Shown: piece after piece, positions 38,437 through 49,104 of the stretch | Numbering within the stretch: position 1 is the stretch's first letter | Layout of the letters: each line of letters begins with the position of its first letter | Source: Pseudotabrizicola sp. | GTDB taxonomy: Bacteria; Pseudomonadota; Alphaproteobacteria; Rhodobacterales; Rhodobacteraceae | Assembly: GCF_030684215.1 (NCBI RefSeq) | Contig: NZ_JAUXOV010000052.1 | Coordinates: 144,507 to 208,506 of the forward strand | Direction: 5' to 3' | DNA: 64,000 nt | The notes under the pieces: generated by a model | The model's database searches: none | Told to the model about the DNA's origin: nothing | Seen by the model: only the letters and a program-made list of their open reading frames with translations | Made by a program: the position numbers and the translations under genes

Positions 38437-39510
38437 TCAGGCCTTAATACTGACCTTGCCGATGGGATTAGAGCAGCAGGCCAGAATGTAGCCATCAGCA
38501 ATGTCATCGTCTGAAATGCCGCCGTTATGAACCATGTGAACCTCTCCGGCGGTCTTGCGCACTTTGCAGGTGCCGCACAGGCCAAAGGTGCAGCCTGACG
38601 GAATGTTCAGCCCGGCCTTGCGGGCCACAGCAAGAACCGTGTCGGTTTCCGCGCAGGCCGCAGTGACACCCGAACTGGTAAACGTAACAGCCGCGCGTAT
38701 GTCGGCATCGGGCACGACATCTGTGATCGGTTCGGCATCGCTTTCGGTGCGGACGGGTGCGCCAAAGCTTTCCTGATGATAGCGGTCCATGTCATAGCCG
38801 ATCGAGACCAGCATCTCGCGCACCGATTGCATGAACGGTTCGGGACCGCAGCAAAACACCTCACGCTCCAGATAGTCAGGGGCCATCAGGCCCAGCATGA
38901 TCTGCGACAGCCGTCCCTGAAACCCATGCCAAGTGCGGAAGGGGTCGGGTTCCTCGACTGTGAACCGCAGTTTCAGACCTGGAACCCGGTTGGCAAACTG
39001 TTCGAGCCGCTCGCGGAAAATTATCTCGGACGGGCGCTTGGCGGCGTGAACAAAAGCAATGTCCGGCATCTCGCCCGAATCCCACGCCCATGTTGTCATC
39101 GACATCATCGGCGTGATCCCCGACCCGGCCGAGATGAACAGATACTTCGACGCCGGATGCCGGTGAAAGCTGAAGATCCCCGAAGGCCCGAAAGCTTTCA
39201 GCCGCATGCCGGGTTTCAGATGGTCCAGCATCCAGCGGGTGCCAATGGATGCCGCCTGCGCCTTAACGGTGACAGAGATCGACAGCGGACGCGACGGGCT
39301 GGAGCTGATGGTATAGGTGCGCTGGATATTGCCACCTGGCACCGGCAGATCAAGCGTCACGAACTGCCCCGGCTGATAGTCGAACCACGCGCCCGACGGC
39401 GCGCGAAAGGTGAATGTGGCCGTGTCAGCCGTATCGGGTACCACCATGGCACATTCCAGCAGCTCAGAGTCTTGCCACGGTTTCGCGGTCCAGTTCCGTT
39501 GGTTGGGCAT
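38437..39510 (-). CDS. gbcB: FAD/NAD(P) oxidoreductase with C-terminal [2Fe-2S] ferredoxin domain (glycine betaine monooxygenase reductase-like)
   Basis: FFD-type reductase (RTYTISSSPSRP, SAGSGITPMMSM, FCCGPEPFMQSV) plus IPSGCTFGLCGTCKVRK ferredoxin; paired with Rieske oxygenase. Confidence 0.8.
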   Translation of the reverse strand: MPNQRNWTAKPWQDSELLECAMVVPDTADTATFTFRAPSGAWFDYQPGQFVTLDLPVPGGNIQRTYTISSSPSRPLSISVTVKAQAASIGTRWMLDHLKPGMRLKAFGPSGIFSFHRHPASKYLFISAGSGITPMMSMTTWAWDSGEMPDIAFVHAAKRPSEIIFRERLEQFANRVPGLKLRFTVEEPDPFRTWHGFQGRLSQIMLGLMAPDYLEREVFCCGPEPFMQSVREMLVSIGYDMDRYHQESFGAPVRTESDAEPITDVVPDADIRAAVTFTSSGVTAACAETDTVLAVARKAGLNIPSGCTFGLCGTCKVRKTAGEVHMVHNGGISDDDIADGYILACCSNPIGKVSIKA

Positions 39511-39513
39511 GGC

Positions 39514-41062
<1,549 letters not shown>

Positions 41063-41307
41063 GCGTGCCATGCCATGTTGCGAGGCCGACTTGGTGTCGT
41101 CGCTTTCCGACGCAGCCCAAAAATGCCATACGCCGATGTCTTTTGGCTGCCGTCCTGTCATGGCTGTATTTGCAGATTAATTATCAGGCGGTTGTAAAAA
41201 AACTGCGCAGATTATGGGCGGAGGCCGCGCCGGACGTCCCGAAGATCAAGCGCGGGGTTGCAGCTGGCATGGCGCAGGCCACCTCTTGCGATCACGGAGA
41301 ACAGCGT

Positions 41308-41889
41308 ATGGCAAAGCTTTCCATCATCGTGGTCGAGCGCGACCGAGAGCGTGCGTTGCGCATCGTCGATGGCCTTATGGCCTCGGGCGATCATGCAATC
41401 ACCGTCATTTCCGAAGAAACCGGGCTGGCGCGGCGCATTGCCGAGCAAAAGCCCGATATCGTGCTGATTGACGTGGCCGATCCGTCGCGCGACGTGCTGG
41501 AAGAATTGGCGTTGGTCTCTGGCCCGATGGAACGACCCGTGGCGATGTTCGTGGACCGCTCAGACGAGCAACTGACCCGCGCTGCGATCGAGGCGGGGGT
41601 GTCGGCCTATGTGGTGGATGGCTTGCAGCCCGAGCGGATCAAGCCGGTTCTGGATGCCGCCATCGCTCGATTTCACATGTTCCAGAAAATGCGCGCTGAA
41701 CTGGCGGCAACCAAAGCCGCGCTGGAGGATCGCAAGATCATCGACCGCGCCAAGGCGATTTTGATGAAAGCGCGCGGGATTGACGAAGAAGCTGCCTATG
41801 CCCTGCTGCGCAAGACTGCGATGGACCAAAAACGCCGGGTGGCTGATATCGCACAGCAACTGGTCATGGCGGCGGGGCTGTTGACATGA
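41308..41889 (+). CDS. nasT: ANTAR-domain response regulator/antiterminator
   Basis: Pseudo-receiver SIIVVERDRERALRIVDGL...IVLIDVADP and C-terminal ANTAR ALEDRKIIDRAKAILMKARGIDEEAAYALLRKTAMDQKRRVADIAQQLV; upstream of nasS. Confidence 0.93.
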   Translation: MAKLSIIVVERDRERALRIVDGLMASGDHAITVISEETGLARRIAEQKPDIVLIDVADPSRDVLEELALVSGPMERPVAMFVDRSDEQLTRAAIEAGVSAYVVDGLQPERIKPVLDAAIARFHMFQKMRAELAATKAALEDRKIIDRAKAILMKARGIDEEAAYALLRKTAMDQKRRVADIAQQLVMAAGLLT

Positions 41890-43061
41890 GCCTGACAACG
41901 CTGCGCCTTGGTTATGTGCCGCTGACGGATGCCGCCCCACTGATCGTCGCGCAAGAGCTGGGCTTTGCCGCAGAAGAGGGGCTGGCCCTAGATCTGATCC
42001 GGGTGCAAAGCTGGGCGCAAAGCCGTGATCTGTTGGGCATGGGCGGGATCGACGCGGCCCACATGCTGGTGCCGCTGCCGATTGCGCAAACTCTTGGCCT
42101 TGGCCCGGCCTATCCACGGTTTGATCTGGTGATGATGCTGTCGGTGGGTGGGCAGGCAATTGCGGTCAGCGCAGCGCTGGCCGATGCGATGCGCGCCCAA
42201 GGGCACGGGTTTGGGTTTGATGATCCGATTGCAGCGCGCGAAGCGTTGATGGCTGTGGCGGGCGGCCAGTTGCGGGTTGGTGTCCCGTTTCCGTTCTCCA
42301 CACAGGCAGAACTGGTGCGGCGTTGGCTAGATGGCACCGATCTGGCCCCCGGTGTCGCGATCCATACTGTGCCGCCGCCCCTGATGGCCGATGCGCTGGC
42401 GGCGGGCGAGGTCGATGCGTTTTGCGTGGGCGAGCCATGGGCGTCTTATGCCGTGGAAACCGGGGTTGGCGTGCTTTTGCTGGCGGGGCGGGCGATCTGG
42501 GCCTCGCCACCCGAAAAGGGGCTGGTCGTGACCCGTGATTTCACCGAAACGCGCCCTGAAGAAACCGGACGCCTCATGCGGGCTGTCTGGCGCGCGTGCC
42601 GTTGGCTGGATCGCCCCGACAACCGGGGAACGGCGGCCGAAATCCTGTCGCGGCCTGAATATCTGAACCTGCCGCCTGAACTGACAGAACGTGGTTTGCT
42701 GGGGCGTCTTCATGTCAGCGCAGCGGGCGAGGTCCGGCAGTTTCCCGACTTCATCCGGTTTCACGACGGTGCGGCGAATTTTCCGTGGCGCAGTCTGGCG
42801 GCGCTGTTGGCGCGGCGGATTGCGGCCGCGCACGGGCTGGATGTGACGCGCGCGATGGAGACGGCGACCGAGTGTTTTCGTACCGACCTCTATCGCCAGC
42901 ATTTGCGCAGCGCAGGCGCCGATCTGCCCGGAGCATCCGCCCGTATCGAAGGAGCCATGGCACATTCAACGGCAGTCGCGTCGGAAAAGGGCCAGATGAT
43001 TCTGGCACCCGATGGGTTCTTTGATGGCGAAACCTTTGACCTGTCGTTCGCCAACCGATGA
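41886..43061 (+). CDS. nasS: NrtA-like nitrate/nitrite sensor protein
   Basis: LRLGYVPLTDAAPLIVAQELGFAAEEGL; no signal peptide; VDAFCVGEPWASYA; overlaps nasT. Confidence 0.9.
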   Translation: MSLTTLRLGYVPLTDAAPLIVAQELGFAAEEGLALDLIRVQSWAQSRDLLGMGGIDAAHMLVPLPIAQTLGLGPAYPRFDLVMMLSVGGQAIAVSAALADAMRAQGHGFGFDDPIAAREALMAVAGGQLRVGVPFPFSTQAELVRRWLDGTDLAPGVAIHTVPPPLMADALAAGEVDAFCVGEPWASYAVETGVGVLLLAGRAIWASPPEKGLVVTRDFTETRPEETGRLMRAVWRACRWLDRPDNRGTAAEILSRPEYLNLPPELTERGLLGRLHVSAAGEVRQFPDFIRFHDGAANFPWRSLAALLARRIAAAHGLDVTRAMETATECFRTDLYRQHLRSAGADLPGASARIEGAMAHSTAVASEKGQMILAPDGFFDGETFDLSFANR

Positions 43062-43115
43062 AGGATTGGGCAAATAGTTTTGCGATAGCGCAAATGACAT
43101 GCTGCAACTGCGATA

Positions 43116-43156
43116 CTGCACCGCAGCGCTTGACCGAAGGCCGACGAGCGGTGCAG
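43116..43156. promoter_or_regulatory. 9-bp inverted repeat CTGCACCGC...GCGGTGCAG upstream of nrtA
   Basis: Direct reading; contains TGCACC/GGTGCA half-sites resembling NtrC boxes but with wide spacing. Confidence 0.4.
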
Positions 43157-43161
43157 GCTTA

Positions 43162-43217
43162 AGATCAGAGACAAAGCAATGGCGCTTTTGATCTGCATGT
43201 TTTCCGCAAAGATGCGG
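43162..43217 (+). ncRNA. Dual-hexaloop ANTAR target in the nrtA leader
   Basis: Hairpin AAAGC[AATGGC]GCTTT (43173-43188) with outer AGATCA/TGATCT, then CCGC[AAAGAT]GCGG (43204-43217); both 6-nt loops have A at position 1 and G at position 4. Confidence 0.75.
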
Positions 43218-43240
43218 TCCCCCCAAAAATGGCAACGCCG

Positions 43241-43288
43241 CCACCCGTCCTGTCCTCTTGTCAGAGGCCGTGACCGAGGTGGTTTTTT
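43241..43288 (+). terminator. Leader terminator preceding nrtA
   Basis: CCACC CGTCCTGTCCTCTTGTCAGAGGCCGTGACCGA GGTGG TTTTTT, with internal CCTCT/AGAGG hairpin. Confidence 0.6.
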
Positions 43289-43349
43289 GCCGTTCAGCCC
43301 AAGCCCGCCGCGCAACCGCCGGCCCGGCCTTTGCCAGAGGACACGCCAC

Positions 43350-44639
43350 ATGACCCTTATTCAGCCCAACCGCCGCAGCTTTCTGAAATCCGCTGTCAGC
43401 GTTGCCGCAACCGCAGCCGCCGCACGCCTTGCCTTGCCGGGCGGCGCATGGGCCGCAACCGCCACACCCGAAGTGACTGGCTGCACGCTGGGCTATATCG
43501 CCCTGACCGACTCTGCCCCGCTGATCATCGCCTTGGAAAAAGGCCTTTTCGCCAAGCACGGGATGCCCGATGTAAAGGTCGAAAAGCAGGCCAGCTGGGG
43601 TGCCACGCGCGACAACATGGCGCTTGGGGCTGCCAGTGGTGGTATCGATGGCGGGCATATCCTGCGCCCCAAGGTGCATTTGTACTCCACCGGCAAGGTG
43701 ATGCAGAACAACCAACCGCTGCCAATGTATACCCTGCTGAACCTGAATGAGGATGCGCAGGGGATTTCGGTGTCGCAAGCCTATGCAGACACCGGTGTTG
43801 GCGTTGACAGCTCGCCGCTGCGTGAGGTCTTCGCCGCCAAGCGCGCGGCTGGGCAGGAGATTCCGGTCGCCATGACCTTCCCCGGCGGCACGCATGACCT
43901 ATGGATGCGCTACTGGCTGGCGGCTGGCGGGATCGACCCGACCAAAGACGTGGACCTGATCGTCGTGCCGCCACCGCAGATGGTGGCGAACATGAAGGTC
44001 GGCAACATGGAGGCGTTCTGCGTCGGCGAGCCGTGGAATGAACAGCTTGTCAACCAAGGCATCGGCTTTACAGCGACCACCACGGGCGAGATTTGGTCCA
44101 AGCACCCCGAAAAGGTGCTGGGCATGCGCGCGCAATGGGTTGATGACAACCCGAATGCCACGCTTGCGCTGATGATGGCGGTGATGGAGGCGCAGATCTG
44201 GTGTGACGACGCCGCCAACAAGGATGAGATGGCCGAAATCATTGGCCGCCGGCAATGGTATAACGTGCCGGTCGCAGACATCGTCACCCGCCTTAAGGGT
44301 CAGATCAACTTTGGCAATGGCCGCGTTGAAAGTCGCCCCGATCTTGCAATGAAATTCTGGGGCGCGGATGGTGCAACCTCTTACCCGTGGAAATCCCTCG
44401 ACACTTGGTTCGTGACAGAAAATAAGCGGTGGGGCGCCTTTGCGGGCGATCTTGATACCCGCGCCTTGGTCGATGCCACCAACCGCTCTGATCTGTGGCT
44501 TGCGGCCGCTAAAGGGCTGGGGCTGGAGCCGGGCTTTGCCGACAGCCGTGGGGTCGAGACGTTCTTTGACGGCAAGATCTTCGATCCGGCCAACCCCGAG
44601 GCCTACCTCGACAGCCAGTCGATCAAGGCCATGGTGTAA
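43350..44639 (+). CDS. nrtA: Nitrate ABC transporter substrate-binding protein
   Basis: Tat leader NRRSFLKSAVSVAATAAAARLALPGGAWA; LGYIALTDSAPLIIALEKGLFAKHGMPDV; ATG 43350. Confidence 0.93.
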   Translation: MTLIQPNRRSFLKSAVSVAATAAAARLALPGGAWAATATPEVTGCTLGYIALTDSAPLIIALEKGLFAKHGMPDVKVEKQASWGATRDNMALGAASGGIDGGHILRPKVHLYSTGKVMQNNQPLPMYTLLNLNEDAQGISVSQAYADTGVGVDSSPLREVFAAKRAAGQEIPVAMTFPGGTHDLWMRYWLAAGGIDPTKDVDLIVVPPPQMVANMKVGNMEAFCVGEPWNEQLVNQGIGFTATTTGEIWSKHPEKVLGMRAQWVDDNPNATLALMMAVMEAQIWCDDAANKDEMAEIIGRRQWYNVPVADIVTRLKGQINFGNGRVESRPDLAMKFWGADGATSYPWKSLDTWFVTENKRWGAFAGDLDTRALVDATNRSDLWLAAAKGLGLEPGFADSRGVETFFDGKIFDPANPEAYLDSQSIKAMV

Positions 44640-44649
44640 GGGGGTGGGC

Positions 44650-45534
44650 ATGTCTGTCGTCGCGTTGAAAAAGACCGCCCCCCCGGCCAAGCAGGCAACG
44701 GCAGAGGTTCTGCCCCTGCCTGTGACGGCCAGATCGGGGCAGTGGTTGCGCAAATCCGTGTCAGGCTTTGGCGCAGCGGTACTGCCGCCGTTGGTGGTGT
44801 TGTTCGTGCTGCTGGCCATTTGGCAGATCGCGTTCTCCGGCCCTAATGCTGGTTTGCCGACGCCAACCAAGGTCTGGGCCGAAAGCAGCGAGTTGATCCT
44901 CGATCCGTTCTTTGTTTATGGCTCGCAAGACATTGGACTTGGCTGGCGGGTGCTGACCTCACTGGAACGGGTGGCTTATGGATTTGGCCTTGCCGCTGTG
45001 GCTGGGGTGCTGATGGGTGCGTTGATCGGGCAATCGGCACTGATGATGCGCGGCTTTGACCCGATCTTTCAGGTGCTGCGCACAGTGCCGCCACTGGCAT
45101 GGCTGCCGATTTCGCTGGCGGCTTTCATGGACAGCCGGCCAAGCGCGATCTTTGTGATCTTCATCACCGCGATCTGGCCCATCATCATCAACACCGCCGC
45201 CGGGGTCCGCGCCATTCCGCAGGACTACCGCAACGTGGCCGCCGTTCTGCGCCTGAACCAGATTGAGTTTTTCTGGAAAATCATGGTGCCCTCCGCCGCG
45301 CCTTACATCTTTTCGGGGCTGCGCATCGGCGTTGGCCTGTCTTGGCTGGCCATCGTTGCCGCTGAAATGCTGACCGGCGGCGTCGGCATCGGGTTCTTCA
45401 TCTGGGATGCGTGGAACTCCAGCCGGTTGACCGACATCATCGTGGCGCTGATCTACATCGGGGTGACCGGCTTTGTGCTGGATCGTCTGGTGGGCTGGAT
45501 CGGCTCTGTTGTTTCACGGGGGACAGCGACATGA
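44650..45534 (+). CDS. nrtB: Nitrate ABC transporter permease
   Basis: LRTVPPLAWLPISLAAFMDSRPSAIFVIFITAIWPIIINTAAGVRAIPQDYRNVAAVLRL. Confidence 0.93.
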   Translation: MSVVALKKTAPPAKQATAEVLPLPVTARSGQWLRKSVSGFGAAVLPPLVVLFVLLAIWQIAFSGPNAGLPTPTKVWAESSELILDPFFVYGSQDIGLGWRVLTSLERVAYGFGLAAVAGVLMGALIGQSALMMRGFDPIFQVLRTVPPLAWLPISLAAFMDSRPSAIFVIFITAIWPIIINTAAGVRAIPQDYRNVAAVLRLNQIEFFWKIMVPSAAPYIFSGLRIGVGLSWLAIVAAEMLTGGVGIGFFIWDAWNSSRLTDIIVALIYIGVTGFVLDRLVGWIGSVVSRGTAT

Positions 45535-46340
45535 CCATGGCACCCACAAAATACCTGCACATCGACCGTGTCTGCAAATCCTTTACCAACGGGTCCAAAG
45601 TCACAGAGGTTTTGTCAGACATCCGTTTGACCATCGACAAGGGCGAATTCGTGTCGATCATCGGTCATTCCGGTTGCGGCAAGTCCACGCTGCTGAACCT
45701 GATTGCTGGCCTTACCGACGTGACGACCGGTGCGCTGAAGCTGGAAGGGCGTGAGGTGAACGCACCGGGGCCAGAGCGTGCGGTGGTGTTCCAAAACCAC
45801 AGCCTGCTGCCATGGCTGAGCGTGTATGACAACGTAAAGCTGGCAGTGACCAAGGTGTTCTCATCCACCAAAAGCCGGGCGGAACGGCATGACTGGATCA
45901 TGCAGAACCTCGATCTGGTGCAGATGACCCATGCCGCCGACAAACGGCCCGGCGAAATCTCGGGCGGGATGCGGCAGCGGGTGGGCATCGCGCGCGCGCT
46001 GTCGATGGAGCCAAAGGTGCTGCTGCTGGATGAACCCTTTGGCGCGCTAGACGCGCTGACGCGGGCGCATTTGCAGGATGCGGTGATGGATATCCACGCC
46101 CGTCTTGGCAACACCATGATCATGATTACGCATGATGTGGATGAAGCCGTCTTGCTGGCCGACCGTATCGTGATGATGACCAACGGCCCGGCAGCCACGA
46201 TTGGCGAGGTGCTTGATGTTGCCATTCCCCGCCCCCGTGACCGCATCGCATTGGCCAGCCACCCCGATTACGTCCGTGCCCGCGAGTCGGTGCTGCGGTT
46301 CCTGTATGAACGTCACCGTTTCGTCGAAGCGGCGGAGTAA
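45531..46340 (+). CDS. nrtD: Nitrate ABC transporter ATP-binding protein
   Basis: [57 protein letters not shown]. Confidence 0.92.
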   Translation: MTMAPTKYLHIDRVCKSFTNGSKVTEVLSDIRLTIDKGEFVSIIGHSGCGKSTLLNLIAGLTDVTTGALKLEGREVNAPGPERAVVFQNHSLLPWLSVYDNVKLAVTKVFSSTKSRAERHDWIMQNLDLVQMTHAADKRPGEISGGMRQRVGIARALSMEPKVLLLDEPFGALDALTRAHLQDAVMDIHARLGNTMIMITHDVDEAVLLADRIVMMTNGPAATIGEVLDVAIPRPRDRIALASHPDYVRARESVLRFLYERHRFVEAAE

Positions 46341-46345
46341 CCGAT

Positions 46346-48772
46346 ATGAAACAGAAACTTGTGGTGATCGGCGCGGGCATGGCCTCGGGCCGGATGTTGG
46401 AGACTATCTTTGACGCCGGGGGCAATTTTGATGTCACCCTGTTCAACGCCGAACCGCGCGGCAACTATAACCGCCTTATGCTGTCGCCGGTGCTGTCGGG
46501 AGAGAAGACTTACGCGCAGATCGTGACGCATGATGCCGACTGGTATGCCGCACATGGCGTGGATTGCCGTTTTGGTGAGCCGGTGGTCAAGATCGACCGC
46601 GAAAACCGGGTAGTCTATTCCAACGCCGGTGGCGTCCCTTATGATGCGCTGGTGATCGCCACGGGGTCGGCACCGTTCATCGTGCCGGTGCCGGGCAAGG
46701 ATTTGCCGGGCGTGGTCGCTTACCGCGATCTGGAAGACACCAACGCGATGATTTCGGCCTCTGCACCCGGCGCCAAGGCCGTGGTCATCGGCGGTGGTCT
46801 GCTGGGGTTGGAGGCCGCCGCAGGCATGGCCGCGCGCGGGGCAGAGGTGACGGTTATTCACCTGATGGGCCATCTGATGGAACGTCAGCTTGACCCGGCA
46901 GCGGGCTATCTGCTGCAAAAGGATCTGGAAAGCCGGGGTATCCGCATCCACTGCAAAGGGGCCACCAAGGCCATTCTGGGCACCGACCGGGTAGAGGCGG
47001 TGCTGCTGGAGGATGGCACCGTTTATCCCGCAGATCTGGTCTGCATGGCCGTTGGCATCCGCCCTGAGGTGCGTCTGGCAAATGACGCTCATCTGGAGGT
47101 CGGGCGCGGAATCACGGTGAATGACCAGATGCGCACCAGCGACCCCGCGATCTTTGCGCTGGGCGAATGTGTGGAGCACGACAAGCAATTGTTCGGCCTT
47201 GTCGCTCCGCTGTATGATCAGGCCAAAGTGCTGGCGGCGACCCTGCTGGGGCAAGACGTCGCGTTTCGGCCGGTGCAGACTGCAACCAAGCTGAAGGTCA
47301 CTGGGGTTGATCTGTTCAGCGCGGCCGATTTTGCCGAAGCGCCGGGGCGTGAAGACATCGTGTTCCGCGATCCGGGGCGCGGCGTTTACAAGCGCCTTAT
47401 CCTCGAAGGCGACCGGCTGCTGGGCGCGGTGATGTATGGCGACACAGCGGATGGGTCTTGGTTCTTTGATCTGATCAAGCAGGGCAAAGATATTACAGAC
47501 TTGCGCGACACGCTGATTTTTGGACCAGCTTTTGCCGGGGGGGCCTCTGCAAACCCTTTGGCAGCCGTTGCAGCGTTGCCGCCTGAGGCGGAGATCTGTG
47601 GCTGCAACGGCGTATGCAAGGGCAAGATCCTCACGGCGATTGAGGGCGGGGCCAACACGCTGGACATGGTGCGCAGCGCTACCAAGGCCAGCGCAAGCTG
47701 TGGCACCTGCACGGGTCTGGTGGAACAGGTCATGGCGCTGACGCTGGGCGATGGCTTTACCGCCAACGCCAACCCGCCCATGTGCAAATGCACCGATCAC
47801 ACGCATGAAGACGTGCGGCGGCTGATCAAATCCATGGGGCTGAAATCCATTCCCGCCGTGATGCAAGAGTTGGGATGGAAAACCGTGGGGGGCTGCGCAA
47901 GTTGCCGCCCGGCGCTGAATTACTACCTGATCGCCGATTGGCCCACTGAATACGCTGACGACCGCCAGTCGCGGTTCGTGAATGAACGCAACCACGGCAA
48001 TATTCAGAAAGACGGCACCTATTCCGTTGTGCCGAGGATGTGGGGGGGCGTCACCACCCCGGCCGAATTGCGCGCCATTGCTGATGCCGCCGACCGCTAC
48101 GCCGTGCCGATGGTCAAGGTGACTGGCGGCCAGCGGATCGACCTGTTGGGCGTAAAAAAGGAAGACCTGCCGGCGATCTGGTCTGACCTGAACGCCGCAG
48201 GCATGGTCAGCGGCCACGCTTATGCCAAGGGGCTGCGCACGGTGAAAACCTGTGTCGGAACCGAGTTCTGCCGCTTTGGCACCCAAGACAGCACTGGCCT
48301 TGGGATAAAGCTGGAGAAACTTCTCTGGGGATCATGGACGCCAGCCAAGGTGAAACTGGGTGTCTCTGGTTGTCCGCGTAACTGCGCCGAGGCGACCTGC
48401 AAAGATATCGGCGTGGTCTGTGTGGACTCGGGCTATGAGATCAGCGTCGCAGGTGCCGCAGGCATGGACGTGCGCGAAACAGAGTTCCTGTGCAAGGTCA
48501 CGACCGAGGCCGAGGTGATGGAAGTCATTGCCGCCTTTACCCAGCTGTATCGCGAAAACGCGCGCTATCTGCACCGCATTTACAAATGGGTGGCCAAGGT
48601 AGGTCTGGACTGGTGCCGCACACAGGTCGAGGACGAAGTCATCCGCCGCGCGCTTTATGACCGGTTCATGCTGTCGCAATCGGTCTATCAGATTGACCCA
48701 TGGGCCGAACATGCCGCCAAACCTGCTGATTGGGCCCCAGTGGCCGACCTGACGATAAGGGCCGCCGAATGA
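46346..48772 (+). CDS. nirB: Assimilatory nitrite reductase (NAD(P)H), large subunit
   Basis: FAD/NAD domains, BFD-like CGCNGVCKG...CGTCTGLVEQV, siroheme/4Fe4S site TCVGTEFCRFGTQDS...GCPRNCAEATCKDIG. Confidence 0.95.
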   Translation: MKQKLVVIGAGMASGRMLETIFDAGGNFDVTLFNAEPRGNYNRLMLSPVLSGEKTYAQIVTHDADWYAAHGVDCRFGEPVVKIDRENRVVYSNAGGVPYDALVIATGSAPFIVPVPGKDLPGVVAYRDLEDTNAMISASAPGAKAVVIGGGLLGLEAAAGMAARGAEVTVIHLMGHLMERQLDPAAGYLLQKDLESRGIRIHCKGATKAILGTDRVEAVLLEDGTVYPADLVCMAVGIRPEVRLANDAHLEVGRGITVNDQMRTSDPAIFALGECVEHDKQLFGLVAPLYDQAKVLAATLLGQDVAFRPVQTATKLKVTGVDLFSAADFAEAPGREDIVFRDPGRGVYKRLILEGDRLLGAVMYGDTADGSWFFDLIKQGKDITDLRDTLIFGPAFAGGASANPLAAVAALPPEAEICGCNGVCKGKILTAIEGGANTLDMVRSATKASASCGTCTGLVEQVMALTLGDGFTANANPPMCKCTDHTHEDVRRLIKSMGLKSIPAVMQELGWKTVGGCASCRPALNYYLIADWPTEYADDRQSRFVNERNHGNIQKDGTYSVVPRMWGGVTTPAELRAIADAADRYAVPMVKVTGGQRIDLLGVKKEDLPAIWSDLNAAGMVSGHAYAKGLRTVKTCVGTEFCRFGTQDSTGLGIKLEKLLWGSWTPAKVKLGVSGCPRNCAEATCKDIGVVCVDSGYEISVAGAAGMDVRETEFLCKVTTEAEVMEVIAAFTQLYRENARYLHRIYKWVAKVGLDWCRTQVEDEVIRRALYDRFMLSQSVYQIDPWAEHAAKPADWAPVADLTIRAAE

Positions 48773-49104
48773 CACAGTTCATCGACATCGCCGCATTGGA
48801 TGACATCCCGCCGCAGGGCGCGCGGGTGGTCAAGACCCCGGTCGGCTGCATCGCCGTATTTCGCACAGCTGACGATCAGCTGTTCGCTCTGGATGACCGT
48901 TGCCCGCACAAGGGCGGGCCGTTGTCCGAAGGGATCGTGCATGGCACCTCTGTTACCTGTCCGCTGCACGCCTGGGTGTTCGATCTGAACACCGGGCAGG
49001 CGCAAGGGGCGGATGATGGGCAGGTGCGGACCTATGCCGTGCGATCCGAGGCCGGGCGCGTGCTGCTCGATGCGGCGTTTCTGGCACGCAGGTCAGCGGC
49101 ATGA
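48769..49104 (+). CDS. nirD: Nitrite reductase small subunit (Rieske-like)
   Basis: DRCPHKGGPLSEGIVHGTSVTCPLHAWVFDLNTGQ; between nirB and nasA. Confidence 0.94.
   Translation: MTQFIDIAALDDIPPQGARVVKTPVGCIAVFRTADDQLFALDDRCPHKGGPLSEGIVHGTSVTCPLHAWVFDLNTGQAQGADDGQVRTYAVRSEAGRVLLDAAFLARRSAA

Noticed and set aside
43179-43349. N-terminal 57 residues of the ORF opening at 43179
   Set aside because: Overlaps the ANTAR hairpins and terminator; true NrtA starts at ATG 43350 with a Tat signal.
46313-48286. 657-aa minus-strand ORF antisense to nirB
   Set aside because: nirB is unambiguous on the + strand; the antisense translation is His/Gln/Arg-rich with no domain motif, a GC-skewed codon artefact.
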